Position numbers and translations under genes: made by a program. DNA of 64,000 nt from Arthrobacter sp. FW305-BF8 (GTDB lineage: Bacteria; Actinomycetota; Actinomycetes; Actinomycetales; Micrococcaceae): NCBI RefSeq assembly GCF_021789315.1, contig NZ_CP084561.1:2356001-2420000 (forward strand). Reading direction: 5' to 3'. A model generated the notes under the pieces. The model made no database searches. It saw nothing but the letters and a program-made list of their open reading frames with translations, and was not told the origin of the DNA. How positions within the stretch are numbered: the stretch's first letter is position 1; each line of letters opens with the position of its first letter. Below, one piece after another: positions 1-7,947 of the stretch.

Positions 1-1
1 A

Positions 2-349
2 CCCTGGATCACCGAGGCGACCGGTTCCACCTACCATGCCCTATTCACCGCGGCGTTCACGGCAGTCGGGGTGACGCCGCGGATTGCCCATGAGGCCGTT
101 GAATGGGAAACCCAGATCGCCTTCGTTGGTGCGGGGCTGGGCGTGGGCCTGCTGCCGCGGCTGGCGCCCCTGCGTAGTGCCGAAAACGTGGTTCGACTGC
201 GCATTACTGGCAATGGGAAGCCCGCGCGCCGTATAGTCGCCGCGGTGCGCAGGGGCAGCATCGCATCGCCCCTGATCCAGGAGTCGCTCGGCATCCTGCA
301 GGTCAGGGCCAGTCATATCCTCGCCGCCAGACCCGAAGACGATCTCTGA
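2..349 (+). CDS. LysR-family transcriptional regulator, C-terminal fragment (cut by window edge)
   Basis: The frame is open from base 2 to the stop at 347-349 and encodes about 115 residues. The sequence resembles the end of a LysR effector-binding domain, with the typical segment of the type FVGAGLGVGLLPRLA, which in this family forms part of the second alpha/beta subdomain, followed by a terminal helix (SPLIQESLGIL). The helix-turn-helix and the start lie outside the window, so the target genes cannot be inferred. An alternative is another periplasmic-binding-fold regulator, but the pattern is characteristic of LysR. Confidence 0.75.
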   Translation, partial: PWITEATGSTYHALFTAAFTAVGVTPRIAHEAVEWETQIAFVGAGLGVGLLPRLAPLRSAENVVRLRITGNGKPARRIVAAVRRGSIASPLIQESLGILQVRASHILAARPEDDL

Positions 350-743
350 AATCGCATGGCGCGATTCGTTGCCGACGGGCCAGCAGGTCCAGAAGGTGGC
401 GACACGTCCGCGCGGCCGCCCTTCTTCGCCGCGCTAAACGGGCCGCCCACCTAGTAGACAACCGCAGGACCCGGAATAGGTGTATTGCAGAGCCTGGCAC
501 CCGATGGTACAACGGAGTCAGCGCCGACTAGGTTGGCGGCGCTATGTCTTTGCAACCCGGGCTCAGGAAAAGTACCCGCGAAAAACACGGAGTTGGCCTG
601 CTCCCTCCGTTATCTCAACTAGCCATATGCCTTCTCTTAGCGGTCCTCTTTGAGGGAATCTCAGCAGGGAGATTGGCGGAGGCCATGGATCTGGTCTTCA
701 CCGTAATGCATCCACCCTTAGGCCAGGTTCGAGGGGAGGTGTA
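350..743. other. Intergenic stretch before the two-component system
   Basis: About 390 bases separate the LysR gene from the histidine kinase. The only candidate gene is a 66-codon frame at 544-744 (listed separately). I see no convincing RNA gene or repeat. A purine-rich ribosome-binding site (GAGGGGAGG) lies just before the kinase start at 744. Confidence 0.4.
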
Positions 744-744
744 A
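544..744 (+). CDS. Possible small protein (66 aa) upstream of the histidine kinase
   Basis: An ATG frame of 66 codons ends in TAA that shares its last A with the ATG of the kinase gene (TAATG), an arrangement compatible with translational coupling. The protein has one hydrophobic stretch (LAICLLLAVLFEGI), so it could be a small membrane protein. I recognise no family and see no clear ribosome-binding site at its ATG. It may be a chance frame; the coupling is the only positive argument. Confidence 0.25.
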   Translation: MSLQPGLRKSTREKHGVGLLPPLSQLAICLLLAVLFEGISAGRLAEAMDLVFTVMHPPLGQVRGEV

Positions 745-2582
745 TGACTCCACGCCAGCTCATTTGTGTGTTGGGGGTAACCGCAGGCGTCCTTGTCCTT
801 GTCCTGGCTTCTGTTGACTGGTCGCCCACGGCACTTCAAGATCCCGCACGAACCATAGGCCTGAATGCCCAAGGCGTGGTTCGATGGGGCGAGCACCCGA
901 ACCGGGCACCGTTCTCAGCTCTTGAGTTGACGTTGTTTATAGGCGTGGGGCTTGCTTTCGTGGTGGCCGGAATCACCGCCTGGCATAGCCGGCCGGCGCG
1001 GAACCCGGGCGTCCTGTTGTGCGCTGCGGGCTGGCTGTGGCTGGCGGCGGGTATACGTCGCTCCAGTGACCCTCTGGCTTTCACGCTCGGGGTGACACTC
1101 ACGCTCATGTATCAGCCGCCTTTGCTGCATCTGGCGCTCAGCTTTCCCTTGGGAGTGCTGCGCACCAGGGCCGAGAAGGCTGCGGTCGGTTTCTTCTTCG
1201 GTTCCTGGCTGGTGGCCTCCGTTCTGGGCTGGGCGTTCTTTGACCCGCGATTGCACGTTGCGGAGGGGGAGTCCACCTCCCGGAACCTGCTGCTTCTATG
1301 GGACAGCGCGGAGATCATGACCACTCTTGGTAATGCGATCCGCACGTTCCAGATCGCGGTGGGAGTCGCGATCGTGGTGATTCTCGTCGGCCGGTGGCGC
1401 ACAGGGACGAAAGCATACAGGTCGTCATTCTTGCCGCTTTGGCTTGCGGTCATCGTAAAGACGGCGGCCACCGTCTGGGTGTCGCTGGCTGTAATCCAGC
1501 TGTCAGGGTCTTTGTCCATCGAGGCGCTACTCTGGCAGTATCCGGCAACGGCAATTGTGCCGCTCTCAGTTCTGTTGGGGCTTTGGCGCTACAGGTTTGC
1601 GCGGGGCACCCTGGGCGATCTGATGGTGGAAGTCGGCTCCGCCCCGATGAGTGACAGGCTGGTGGCGGCGCTACGCCGGTCCGTTCACGATCCAACCCTC
1701 ACACTGCTCCGTTGGTTACCGGACAAGGCGTCCTTTGTCGACACCGCGGGAATCCCCCAGCCGTTGCCGGACGGTTCAACTGGGCGCGCCTCCATGGTGT
1801 TGGAGCGTCACGGGACACCGGTAGGGGCATTGGTTTTTGACGGCGCCCTCCAAGACCAGCCGCAATTGCTTGCCGCTGTGCGTAGCGCAACTTCCTTGGC
1901 ACTTGAAAACCAGCAGATGGAACAACAGCTCAGGGAGCAGCTCGTTGAGGTCCGCCGGTCCCGGGAGCGGATCGTCACGGCAGGAGACTCCCGGCGTCGT
2001 CAGCTCGAACGGGATCTTCATGACGGCGCCCAGCAACGGCTGGTCGCGGTGTCCATGGAGCTCGCCCGGGCCAAACGCGCGACTGATCCTCAGGAATTAC
2101 GAAGCCTGGTCGAGCAGGCAAGGGCCGATCTTTCGGACGCTCTTAATGAACTGCGCGAATTGGCCAGGGGTGTATATCCTCCTTCGTTGCGGGAAAGGGG
2201 TTTGGCGGGCTCCATCACCGCGCTGGCCGAGCGGTCAACATTGCCGGTGGAGCTGGATCTTCGGTCATGCAGCGGGCTGCCGGCTCACGTGGAGTTGGCC
2301 GCCTACTTCATCTGCGCCGAAGCCGTCACCAATGCCATTAAGTATGCGGAGGCGTCCTCGGTGCGAATCTGCATCGACGCATGTGAAAGAGAGTTGCGAA
2401 TGGAGATAGTGGACGACGGCATTGGTGGTGCGCAGCCCGGCCCCGACGGCGGACTGCTGGGGGTTGCCGACCGGGCGGCGGCACTCGGCGGAACCTTGTC
2501 AATCGACAGTCCTGATGGTCGTGGTACGACAATACGCGCCATCCTTCCTTTCTCCACGGACCCGGAAAGCGACCTGCCATGA
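744..2582 (+). CDS. Membrane-bound sensor histidine kinase, NarL/DesK type
   Basis: This is a 612-aa sensor kinase. The first ~290 residues contain several hydrophobic membrane segments and look like the sensing part. A short GAF-like region and a coiled linker (QQMEQQLREQLVEVRRSRE) follow. The HisKA_3 dimerisation motif ERDLHDGAQQRL carries the predicted phosphorylated His426. The HATPase_c domain shows an N box (NAIKYAEA), a DDGIGG box and a LLGVADRAAALGG box. It overlaps the response regulator by 4 bases (ATGA), so the two form one operon and a cognate pair. The signal sensed is unknown. Confidence 0.9.
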   Translation: MTPRQLICVLGVTAGVLVLVLASVDWSPTALQDPARTIGLNAQGVVRWGEHPNRAPFSALELTLFIGVGLAFVVAGITAWHSRPARNPGVLLCAAGWLWLAAGIRRSSDPLAFTLGVTLTLMYQPPLLHLALSFPLGVLRTRAEKAAVGFFFGSWLVASVLGWAFFDPRLHVAEGESTSRNLLLLWDSAEIMTTLGNAIRTFQIAVGVAIVVILVGRWRTGTKAYRSSFLPLWLAVIVKTAATVWVSLAVIQLSGSLSIEALLWQYPATAIVPLSVLLGLWRYRFARGTLGDLMVEVGSAPMSDRLVAALRRSVHDPTLTLLRWLPDKASFVDTAGIPQPLPDGSTGRASMVLERHGTPVGALVFDGALQDQPQLLAAVRSATSLALENQQMEQQLREQLVEVRRSRERIVTAGDSRRRQLERDLHDGAQQRLVAVSMELARAKRATDPQELRSLVEQARADLSDALNELRELARGVYPPSLRERGLAGSITALAERSTLPVELDLRSCSGLPAHVELAAYFICAEAVTNAIKYAEASSVRICIDACERELRMEIVDDGIGGAQPGPDGGLLGVADRAAALGGTLSIDSPDGRGTTIRAILPFSTDPESDLP

Positions 2583-3250
2583 CACTGCGTGTTGCCATTG
2601 CTGATGACTCGGCTTTGCTGCGCCGAGGACTGTCCGCCTTGCTGCAGTCGGAGGGACTGGAAGTCGTGGGCGAGGCTTCCGATGGAGCGAAATTGCTGGA
2701 CGTGATTGATACACACGGTGCCGATGTCGCAGTGGTGGACATCCGCATGCCTCCCACGTACACGGTTGAGGGCATCCAGACCGCTGAGACCATAAAAAGC
2801 AGGTACCCCAAGACAGGCGTTCTCCTGCTGTCCCAGTACGTAGAGACGGAAAACGCGATGTCACTCCTGAAGAACGGGGCCAAAGGGCTGGGTTACCTGC
2901 TCAAGGAACGTGTGTCTGATGTTGACGAATTCGTTGACGCACTCCAGCGCGTTTCTGCTGGAGGCACGGCCATCGACCCTGATCTGGTGACACGGCTCGT
3001 GACCCGCCCACATGCAGGTCACACCCCAGGGGATGACCTCACGAGCCGGGAGCGGAGTGTCCTTGAACTCATGGCCGAAGGGCGCACCAATCAGGCAATA
3101 GGAAAGTCACTTTTTCTGGGCGAGCGGACCGTAGAGGCTCATATCCGAAGTATCTTCCTCAAACTCGACCTGAGGCCTGAACCCGAGGACCACAGGCGCG
3201 TGCTTGCCGTCCTCACGTACCTTCGGGGCGGCGGACTCCGCCGGGCATGA
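2579..3250 (+). CDS. NarL/LuxR-type response regulator
   Basis: This is a 223-aa transcription factor and the partner of the preceding kinase. The receiver domain shows the acidic pair DD at residues 9-10 and the phospho-acceptor Asp54 in VAVVDIRMP. The C-terminal ~65 residues form a LuxR-type helix-turn-helix, starting at LTSRERSVLELMAEG and containing ERTVEAHIRSIFLKL. Domain order and length are standard for the NarL family. The start overlaps the kinase stop. The regulon is not evident; the divergent or neighbouring genes offer no clear target. Confidence 0.92.
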   Translation: MTLRVAIADDSALLRRGLSALLQSEGLEVVGEASDGAKLLDVIDTHGADVAVVDIRMPPTYTVEGIQTAETIKSRYPKTGVLLLSQYVETENAMSLLKNGAKGLGYLLKERVSDVDEFVDALQRVSAGGTAIDPDLVTRLVTRPHAGHTPGDDLTSRERSVLELMAEGRTNQAIGKSLFLGERTVEAHIRSIFLKLDLRPEPEDHRRVLAVLTYLRGGGLRRA

Positions 3251-3297
3251 CGAATAGTCCGCCAGACGCGTGGTTCCGGCTTGGGAAATCGCCGCCA

Positions 3298-3714
3298 TCA
3301 GGCAGCGAACTCCACTTCCGCTGAAACGTTGTCGGTGGCTTCCCTGGCCATCTCGGCCGCCTTCAGCGGTGCCAAGAGGAGGGACCGCTGGGTGGCGGAC
3401 AGCGCATGGGGCAGCGCCATTGCCAGATGTGCCAGGTGCAGCGCGGCCACGATGTAATGGGTGCCCGCAGCGCCTCCGAGCGATCGCACCACGCTGGTCC
3501 TGATCCGTTCAAGGCTCGGGGTATTCCCGTGATTGGCCAGAGCGATCCTGGCGAGCATGTGCTGCGGGTGTCTTTGGACGCGCTTGTCCATCTCGGCCAC
3601 AGCCTGCAGCTGCCGCGCGGTCCAGTCACCGTCCAAAGGTATAGCGGGATCCTCCGGAGCCGTGCACAGCGCCAAACGGATCGCGTTGACCGGTGCAGGT
3701 GTTGTGGACAACAT
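3298..3714 (-). CDS. Hypothetical protein (138 aa)
   Basis: I do not recognise this protein. The ATG at 3714 is preferred over an upstream in-frame start, because the extra 34 residues are Arg/His-rich and look like translated intergenic DNA. The product looks soluble and mostly helical, with an Ala/Leu-rich central part (YIVAALHLAHLAMALPHAL) that is too polar for a clear membrane segment. It lies convergent to the response regulator and divergent from the patatin gene. It is likely a real gene, given its codon usage and length, but no function can be given. Confidence 0.5.
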   Translation of the reverse strand: MLSTTPAPVNAIRLALCTAPEDPAIPLDGDWTARQLQAVAEMDKRVQRHPQHMLARIALANHGNTPSLERIRTSVVRSLGGAAGTHYIVAALHLAHLAMALPHALSATQRSLLLAPLKAAEMAREATDNVSAEVEFAA

Positions 3715-4031
3715 TGGCGCATTCCTTCGGACTGCTGGGGCCTGGCAATGGAACCTGTCGGTTAATCCTTGCCGTTTGATATGTCGATATTGCCTGCGGG
3801 CGGGCCCGGTCAGCATCCGTGCCAGTACGCATTTTGGCCGGAAAGAGATTGAACGTCCCGTTCCATGTGACGCCGGTTAGAACGGAATTGCTGCCGTTCC
3901 CTCCTGGTAGCCGGACCTGCACCAGGATCCACGCCTCGCACCGAAGAAGGCGGCGTCAACACCAGCGCTGCTTAGCAATCTACGTCCAGCTAGCATGGTG
4001 TTACTCAGCTCGACACGAGAAGAGGTGTTAG
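3715..4031. other. Divergent intergenic region upstream of the patatin gene
   Basis: A 317-base region lies between two divergent genes and must hold both promoters. A reasonable ribosome-binding site (AGAAGAGGTG) precedes the patatin ATG at 4032. I find no clear operator or RNA structure. Confidence 0.4.
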
Positions 4032-5198
4032 ATGCCCTACCAAATACTGACTCGGGACCAGCATTTCCTCAGTGATGGTACGCCGAAGCGCATTCTTTCA
4101 CTCGACGGCGGCGGGCTGAGGGGCATTTTGAGCCTCGGTATCTTGGAGAAGATCGAGGGCCTGCTACGCGAACGCCATGGCGCCGGCAACGACTTCCGTC
4201 TTGGCCACTACTTTGACTTGATTGCAGGCACATCCACCGGGGCGATCATAGCGGCAGCCCTTGCCCAGGGCTGGAGCGTCGGCGAACTCACGGACAAGTA
4301 CTTCAGTCTCGGGCGGCGAGTCTTTGAACGAGGCCTTCTCCGCCAAATTCTTCTGCGGGCTAAGTACGACGAGCAGTCCCTGGTTGCCGAGTTGAAGGAG
4401 GTCTTCGGCGCGGACACGACTTTGGGCGGTCCCGAGCTGCTGACCGGCCTGCTGATAGTCATCAAGCGCTTGGACAGCGGTAGCCCTTGGCCGGTGTCCA
4501 ACAACCCCCACGGCAGGTACTTTGTCGCAGCAAACAACGGCAGGATGGGAAACGGAGACTATCCCCTCTGGCAGGTTGTCCGGGCTTCCACCGCCGCGCC
4601 GTCCTATTTCAGGCCGGAAACCATCTCCATCACGGGCGGACGAAATGTGAGCCCGGTGACTGGCAGTTTCATCGATGGTGGGGCCAGTCCTTTCAACAAC
4701 CCTGCACTTCAGGCCCTTATGTACGCCATTCTGGAAGGTTACCGAGTGGGCTGGGAGACCGGTTCAGACAAGCTGCTGCTCGTATCAGTCGGTACAGGTG
4801 CGGCCGATCCCGCTGTCAGTAAGGCCAAACTGACGGCAAGCCACGCCCTGCGGGCGCTGAAATCTGTGCTGCAGGACTGCGCGGTTCAGCAGGAAACAAT
4901 GCTCCAGTGGATGTCCGCCAGCCCAACGGCAAGGATCATCGATCGGGAACTGGGCGGGCTGGAGGGCGATCTGCTAAATGGTGCGCCAGTGATGAGTTAT
5001 TTGCGTTATAACGTGGACCTGCGGCCGGAGAGTGTGCGGACGCTGGACGGAACCCTTGCCGCGATGGACACCACAGCGCTTAGCGCCATGGATGCGCCGG
5101 GCAACATGGAGGTCCTGCACCGGCTGGGCGGGCTGGCCGCGGCACGGGATGTGCGGGACACTGATTTTGGTACGGTTTTTGACCTGCCACCGGCGTAA
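4032..5198 (+). CDS. Patatin-like phospholipase
   Basis: A 388-aa patatin-family lipid acyl hydrolase. The oxyanion-hole motif GGGLRG appears at about residue 26, the nucleophile elbow GTSTG around residue 66 and the catalytic Asp motif DGG around residue 217, giving the complete Ser-Asp dyad. Patatins of this type cleave phospholipids. Related proteins (for example CapV) act as membrane-damaging effectors in CBASS antiphage systems, but no cyclase gene is present here. It is followed after 16 bases by the small protein at 5215, which suggests a two-gene unit. No signal peptide is visible, so it is likely cytosolic. Confidence 0.88.
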   Translation: MPYQILTRDQHFLSDGTPKRILSLDGGGLRGILSLGILEKIEGLLRERHGAGNDFRLGHYFDLIAGTSTGAIIAAALAQGWSVGELTDKYFSLGRRVFERGLLRQILLRAKYDEQSLVAELKEVFGADTTLGGPELLTGLLIVIKRLDSGSPWPVSNNPHGRYFVAANNGRMGNGDYPLWQVVRASTAAPSYFRPETISITGGRNVSPVTGSFIDGGASPFNNPALQALMYAILEGYRVGWETGSDKLLLVSVGTGAADPAVSKAKLTASHALRALKSVLQDCAVQQETMLQWMSASPTARIIDRELGGLEGDLLNGAPVMSYLRYNVDLRPESVRTLDGTLAAMDTTALSAMDAPGNMEVLHRLGGLAAARDVRDTDFGTVFDLPPA

Positions 5199-5214
5199 AC
5201 GGAAGGGACGACTC

Positions 5215-5604
5215 ATGAGCGAGCTCCGCCGCTACAGACGCCTACCGGACCAGTACGTCGTCGCAATTCCTTTGCGCCTAGACACCGATGGGTTCAGCTA
5301 CCGCAAGTGGGGCGGCGAGCAGCAATGCAAGCCTGGTGACTGGCTGGTGGACGACGACGGCGACATCCACACCGTCGACGCGGACGTCTTCGCTGCCACC
5401 TACAGCCAGATCCGCCGAGGTGCCTACGTCAAATCCACCCCCGTTTGGGCCGAATTTGCCCATGAGGCGGGCAGCGTGGCCACCAAGGAAGGCCGCACCA
5501 GCTACAACAAAGGCGACGTCATCGTGTTCAACAACGAAGACGGCACCGACGGTTACGCCATGACCGCCGAAAGATTCAATTCACGCTACGAACCCGACGA
5601 ATGA
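5215..5604 (+). CDS. Small PGDYG-like protein paired with the patatin
   Basis: A 129-aa protein with a good ribosome-binding site (GGAAGGGA) and an ATG at 5215. The core reads KWGGEQQCKPGDWLVDDDGD followed by a conserved-looking segment VFAATYSQIRRGAYVKS, which resembles the PGDYG protein family of unknown function. The sequence suggests an all-beta fold and contains no catalytic motif that I know. Its position directly behind the patatin suggests a partner or regulator of that enzyme. That role is an inference from context only. Confidence 0.65.
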   Translation: MSELRRYRRLPDQYVVAIPLRLDTDGFSYRKWGGEQQCKPGDWLVDDDGDIHTVDADVFAATYSQIRRGAYVKSTPVWAEFAHEAGSVATKEGRTSYNKGDVIVFNNEDGTDGYAMTAERFNSRYEPDE

Positions 5605-5670
5605 GGTTGCAGGACTGGTTAGCCGGTCAGCGGAACTACTAAGAAAAGCGTCGGGCGTGTCAGCTGCAAC

Positions 5671-7938
5671 TTATTTCCATGCATTCCGGGTTGCTGATCG
5701 TTGCAGTGCCCAGGCCGCCAATGCGATGAATGCCAAGGCCTGGAGGCTCAGAAAGGCAATGTCGATGAGCCACTGCTGGGCCGTTGGGTCGTACAGCTGG
5801 TCTGCTTCGGCTGCGGGCGGTTTCTGGAGGCCTGTGGTCGCGGCTGTGGCGGCGTACCCAAAGCGCGCAGGCAGCAGCCACGACACTTGTTCCAAGCCGA
5901 CGCGTCCGGATAGTGCAAACAGCCCACCACACAGAACAAGCTGCGCCGTGACCATGGCGAGGAGTGCTGGCATGGTCTGCGCCGTCGATGTGGCCGAGGC
6001 TGAGACGACAAGGCCGGCTACCGTCATGGTGATGCCGACAGCCGCCACCGCCACCGCAACTTCGATGTGTCCGCTACCCAACACGAGGGCGTCGTCGGGA
6101 CCTGGGTGTCCAAGAAGCACCAGCATGGTGAAGACCGCGCATTGGCAGGCGACCAGCACTCCGAGAACCAAGACCTTGCTGAGCAGATATGCGCCAGGAG
6201 ACAGGCCGGCCGCCAGCTCCCGCCGGTAGATGGGCCGTTCTGCCACCAACTCCCGTACTCCTAGCGCCGCACCCATGAGAGCGGCCCCGACGACGAGTAC
6301 GATCAGGCGCTGTTGAATCTGTTTAAGATCGTTAATGGCCCCGTTGACGGAGAGTCCTGCCTGGCCCGGAATAGCAAGTGCCATCAGCCCCAGCACCACT
6401 GGCATGCCGATGAGGAAAATGACGGTAAGCCGGTCAGCCGCAACGACCGCCGCGTTGCGGCGGATCAGTGTCCATAGCTGGCGTCCACGAGCGGCACGTG
6501 GCGGCGGGGGCAAGTCGCCCGCAGGAAGCGCAACCGCTGCGGACGTGGTACGCGCCAAGTAAGTGTCCCGGGCAGGTGCTAGCGTATTACGGCCTGCCCA
6601 CGTCTGGTCCTCCAACGCCGCCAAGGCTTCGGCGTAGTTGTCCACGCCGAAGAACGGGAGCACTTCAGCGGGTGGCCCGAAAAATGCTACCCGTCCGCTC
6701 GGGGCAAGGACCAGGACACGGTCGCACACGTCCAAGACTGGGACGCTTTGGGTCACCACCAGCACGACTCGGCTGGCGTCAGCGAGTGCACGGAGGCTGC
6801 CGATGACTTGCTTGTCCAGTCCGGGATCTAGTCCGGTGGTGGGTTGGTCTAGGAACAGGAGCTGGGGGGCGGTGAGCATCTCCAAAGCGATTGCCGTCCG
6901 CTTGCGCTGACCCCAGGATAGGGAGTCGATCCGCTGATTCATGTGCTGTGTTAGGTCCACCTCCGCAAGGACGTGGCTAACCCGCTCCTCCAACTCTGAG
7001 GCGCTCGTGTCGGGCGGTAGGCGCAGTTGAGCTGCGAAATGCAGGGCGCGCCGAACCGTGAGCTGACGGTGAAGGATGTCCTCCTGCGGCACCAGTCCCA
7101 CGAGAAAGCGCATGTGTGCGTACTCCGCATAGAGATCTCGACCGTTCCATGTTACGTGTCCCCGGGATGCCTGTTGCAGTCCTGTCACGGCGCCCAGAAG
7201 TGCTGATTTTGCTTGGACGGAGGGGCCGATAACGGCGACCAGTGTGCCCGCGGCCACACTCATTGACACGTCGTCGAGTAGAGGGTCGCCTGCTCTGGTG
7301 GTGACTTCCAGATGGCGGACACTGAACATTGGACGATGAGGCGAAGGGCTCGCAATCTGCACGCCATTCCAGACCAGTGTGGTGGAACCCACACCGATTT
7401 GGTCACCAACCCGAAGTGTCGCTTCGCCGTCGACACGGTCCCCGTTTAGGAAAGTCCCGTTGAAGCTGCCTTCATCGCGTAGAACTGCTTGTTCGCTCAT
7501 CGCTATCGTGGCATGTCGTCGAGACACCAGCGGGTCGCGTACGACGATGTCACAAGATCGCGAGCGCCCGACGCTTAGGACACGCTGCCTTCCTGGCTCG
7601 TGCAGCGGTTCTGCGGTGAGAAGCAGTTCAGGTCCGTCCAGCGCGCCAAGGCGCAAGCGTAGGCCCTCGGGATGAAGCGGTACGGGCCGGTCGAGGGCCT
7701 CCTCTGCGCCGACAATCCAGGTGCCGTTTCGGCTGGTCTGGTCGGCCACCCACCAACCGTCTGTGCTGTGCCATATGCGAACATGCCCGTGGCTGACGCG
7801 CTCGTCATTGAGGCGCACATCGGCGTGCTGGCCCCTACCTATTTCAATTTCGTGTGAAGGCGGAAAGCGCCAGTCGTGCCCGTCCATGTGGATGTGGAGC
7901 AAGGGTTCGCTCCTGGATGGAGTCGGGCGCTCTGTCAT
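5671..7938 (-). CDS. Double-FHA ABC protein with ABC-2 membrane domain (Rv1747-like), with altered ATPase motifs
   Basis: This 755-aa protein carries two FHA domains (IEIGRGQHADVRLND near residue 31 and LSVGRSRSCDIVVRD near residue 120). They are followed by an ABC nucleotide-binding domain and a C-terminal ABC-2 type membrane domain of about six segments. The architecture matches mycobacterial Rv1747, an exporter whose FHA domains bind phosphothreonines made by the neighbouring kinase PknF. The kinase gene here ends only 9 bases upstream. Unusually, three key ATPase motifs differ from consensus: Walker A reads GPSVQAKS (Ala243 for Gly), the signature reads LSWGQ (Trp342 for Gly) and Walker B ends LDQP (Gln365 for the catalytic Glu). 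It may bind but not hydrolyse ATP. Confidence 0.88.
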   Translation of the reverse strand: MTERPTPSRSEPLLHIHMDGHDWRFPPSHEIEIGRGQHADVRLNDERVSHGHVRIWHSTDGWWVADQTSRNGTWIVGAEEALDRPVPLHPEGLRLRLGALDGPELLLTAEPLHEPGRQRVLSVGRSRSCDIVVRDPLVSRRHATIAMSEQAVLRDEGSFNGTFLNGDRVDGEATLRVGDQIGVGSTTLVWNGVQIASPSPHRPMFSVRHLEVTTRAGDPLLDDVSMSVAAGTLVAVIGPSVQAKSALLGAVTGLQQASRGHVTWNGRDLYAEYAHMRFLVGLVPQEDILHRQLTVRRALHFAAQLRLPPDTSASELEERVSHVLAEVDLTQHMNQRIDSLSWGQRKRTAIALEMLTAPQLLFLDQPTTGLDPGLDKQVIGSLRALADASRVVLVVTQSVPVLDVCDRVLVLAPSGRVAFFGPPAEVLPFFGVDNYAEALAALEDQTWAGRNTLAPARDTYLARTTSAAVALPAGDLPPPPRAARGRQLWTLIRRNAAVVAADRLTVIFLIGMPVVLGLMALAIPGQAGLSVNGAINDLKQIQQRLIVLVVGAALMGAALGVRELVAERPIYRRELAAGLSPGAYLLSKVLVLGVLVACQCAVFTMLVLLGHPGPDDALVLGSGHIEVAVAVAAVGITMTVAGLVVSASATSTAQTMPALLAMVTAQLVLCGGLFALSGRVGLEQVSWLLPARFGYAATAATTGLQKPPAAEADQLYDPTAQQWLIDIAFLSLQALAFIALAAWALQRSATRNAWK

Positions 7939-7947
7939 GGCTTCGCC

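Noticed and set aside
4032..5604. CBASS antiphage system
   Set aside because: A patatin effector is present but there is no cGAS/DncV-like cyclase.
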